A stretch of 64,000 nucleotides of DNA, taken from contig NZ_VFOK01000001.1 in NCBI RefSeq assembly GCF_006716095.1, forward strand, positions 961,375 through 1,025,374, given 5' to 3'. Shown piece after piece: positions 63,488-64,000 of this stretch; positions within the stretch are counted from its first letter, which is position 1, and the number at the start of each line of letters is the position of its first letter. The DNA comes from Barrientosiimonas humi (GTDB lineage: Bacteria > Actinomycetota > Actinomycetes > Actinomycetales > Dermatophilaceae). The position numbers were made by a program, and so were the translations under genes. The notes beneath the pieces were generated by a model that was not told the origin of the DNA, did no database searches, and saw only the letters and a list, made by a program, of their open reading frames with translations.

Positions 63488-63537
63488 TGGTCTCGATACG
63501 GCCGCTCGTGCCTCGCGGCCTACTCGACCGGCTTGGG
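63488..63537. repeat. Dispersed intergenic repeat, copy 9
   Basis: TGGTCTCGATACGGCCGC, then CGTGCCTCGCGGCC, then TACTCGACCGGCTTGGG. It lies between the GlnR-like box and the DUF4191 gene. Confidence 0.85.
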
Positions 63538-63602
63538 GTCGTCGCACTCCGATGCGGCCGCGTGCCTCGCAAGCTCGACCCGCGACCTGCGCTGCGCGCT
63601 CG

Positions 63603-64000
63603 TCAGCGGCCGCGCATGGCCTTGCGGTCGACCTTGCTGGCCTTGGCGTTGCGCGGGTCCATGCCCTGCGGGATCGGGGGCTTGGCGCCGCCGAGGGCGC
63701 GCAGCCGCTTGGTCACCGCGTCGACCTCGGGCTTGGTCAGCTTCTTCTCGAGCTTGTTCATCCGCTTGGTCAACGCGTCGACGGGGACGGTGTCGTCGCC
63801 CTGCCCGACCCGCAGCGTGTGCACCGGCACCTCCGGGCCGGCGACGCGGGTGACCTTCTTGCTCTCGGAGTTCAGCAGCTTGATCGCGGCACCCTTGGGG
63901 CCCTCGGCGATCAGCACCACGCCGGGCCGCCCCACGGCCCGGAAGACCATCGCGGCGTTGCCGATGTCACGGATGTTGCGCGTACGTCCGCCCGCCTCGG
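63603..64000 (-). CDS. DUF4191 family protein (5' end beyond window)
   Basis: The open frame continues upstream past base 64000, reading GGRTRNIRDIGNAAMVFRAV and then GRPGVVLIAEGP, so the ATG at 63950 is not the true start. The C-terminus is basic (DRKAMRGR). DUF4191 proteins are actinobacterial integral membrane proteins whose N-terminal helices would lie outside the window. Function is unknown. Confidence 0.8.
   Translation of the reverse strand, partial: EAGGRTRNIRDIGNAAMVFRAVGRPGVVLIAEGPKGAAIKLLNSESKKVTRVAGPEVPVHTLRVGQGDDTVPVDALTKRMNKLEKKLTKPEVDAVTKRLRALGGAKPPIPQGMDPRNAKASKVDRKAMRGR

Noticed and set aside
1-64000. tRNA, rRNA or a riboswitch
   Set aside because: No cloverleaf, rRNA-like sequence or recognisable riboswitch was seen in the intergenic spaces I read.

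Overview
The window is very GC-rich DNA with strong G/C bias at third codon positions, many GTG starts and large empty shadow frames. It comes from an actinobacterium. Gene content (MraZ, FtsW, SepF, Wag31/DivIVA, no FtsA, Tat-type signal peptides, a GlnR-like box in front of glnA) points to the Micrococcales or a relative; I cannot name the genus from sequence alone.

Bases 1-29.9 kb are conserved chromosomal backbone. A leftward moxR - DUF58 - transglutaminase-like operon stands back to back with the rightward division and cell-wall (dcw) cluster: mraZ, rsmH, ftsL, ftsI, murF, mraY, murD, ftsW, murG, murC, ftsQ, a Tat-exported unknown protein, ftsZ, pgeF, yggS, sepF, yggT and divIVA. From ftsI to ftsQ almost every gene overlaps the next by four bases or so (ATGA/GTGA), so this is one translationally coupled operon. 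Two features are unusual: murE is missing from its normal place between ftsI and murF, and a secreted cysteine-containing protein sits between ftsQ and ftsZ. A perfect hairpin closes divIVA. Then come a DksA-type zinc-finger protein with a long histone-like tail, lspA, an RluD-type pseudouridine synthase, an unrecognised 215-residue protein and dnaE1.

Bases 29.9-49.5 kb are a patchwork of small operons: a sugar ABC importer without its ATPase, oligopeptidase B, a universal stress protein, an acyl-CoA dehydrogenase/phosphotransferase pair with a divergent XRE-TetR regulator, a NYN-LOTUS RNA-binding protein, a YhhN-like membrane protein, a metallo-beta-lactamase-fold hydrolase, a TetR regulator facing an epimerase-cupin pair, and a Tat-exported M28 peptidase. 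A short repeat family (GGTCGAGTAG ... CGTATCGAGACC) is scattered through the intergenic spaces from here to the right end but is absent from the dcw side.

Bases 49.6-61.2 kb are rich in nucleic-acid and nucleotide enzymes: a DUF262/HNH protein of the GmrSD type, a CMP/guanine-deaminase-like enzyme overlapping uracil-DNA glycosylase, a MazG-like pyrophosphohydrolase overlapping a DUF2075 nuclease-helicase, and a NERD nuclease-helicase. This looks like a defence or repair neighbourhood and is the most likely place for an undescribed system. Next to it, two copies of a long hairpin element bracket a 54-residue CxxC protein. The window ends with glnA (GlnR-like box upstream) and a truncated DUF4191 gene.
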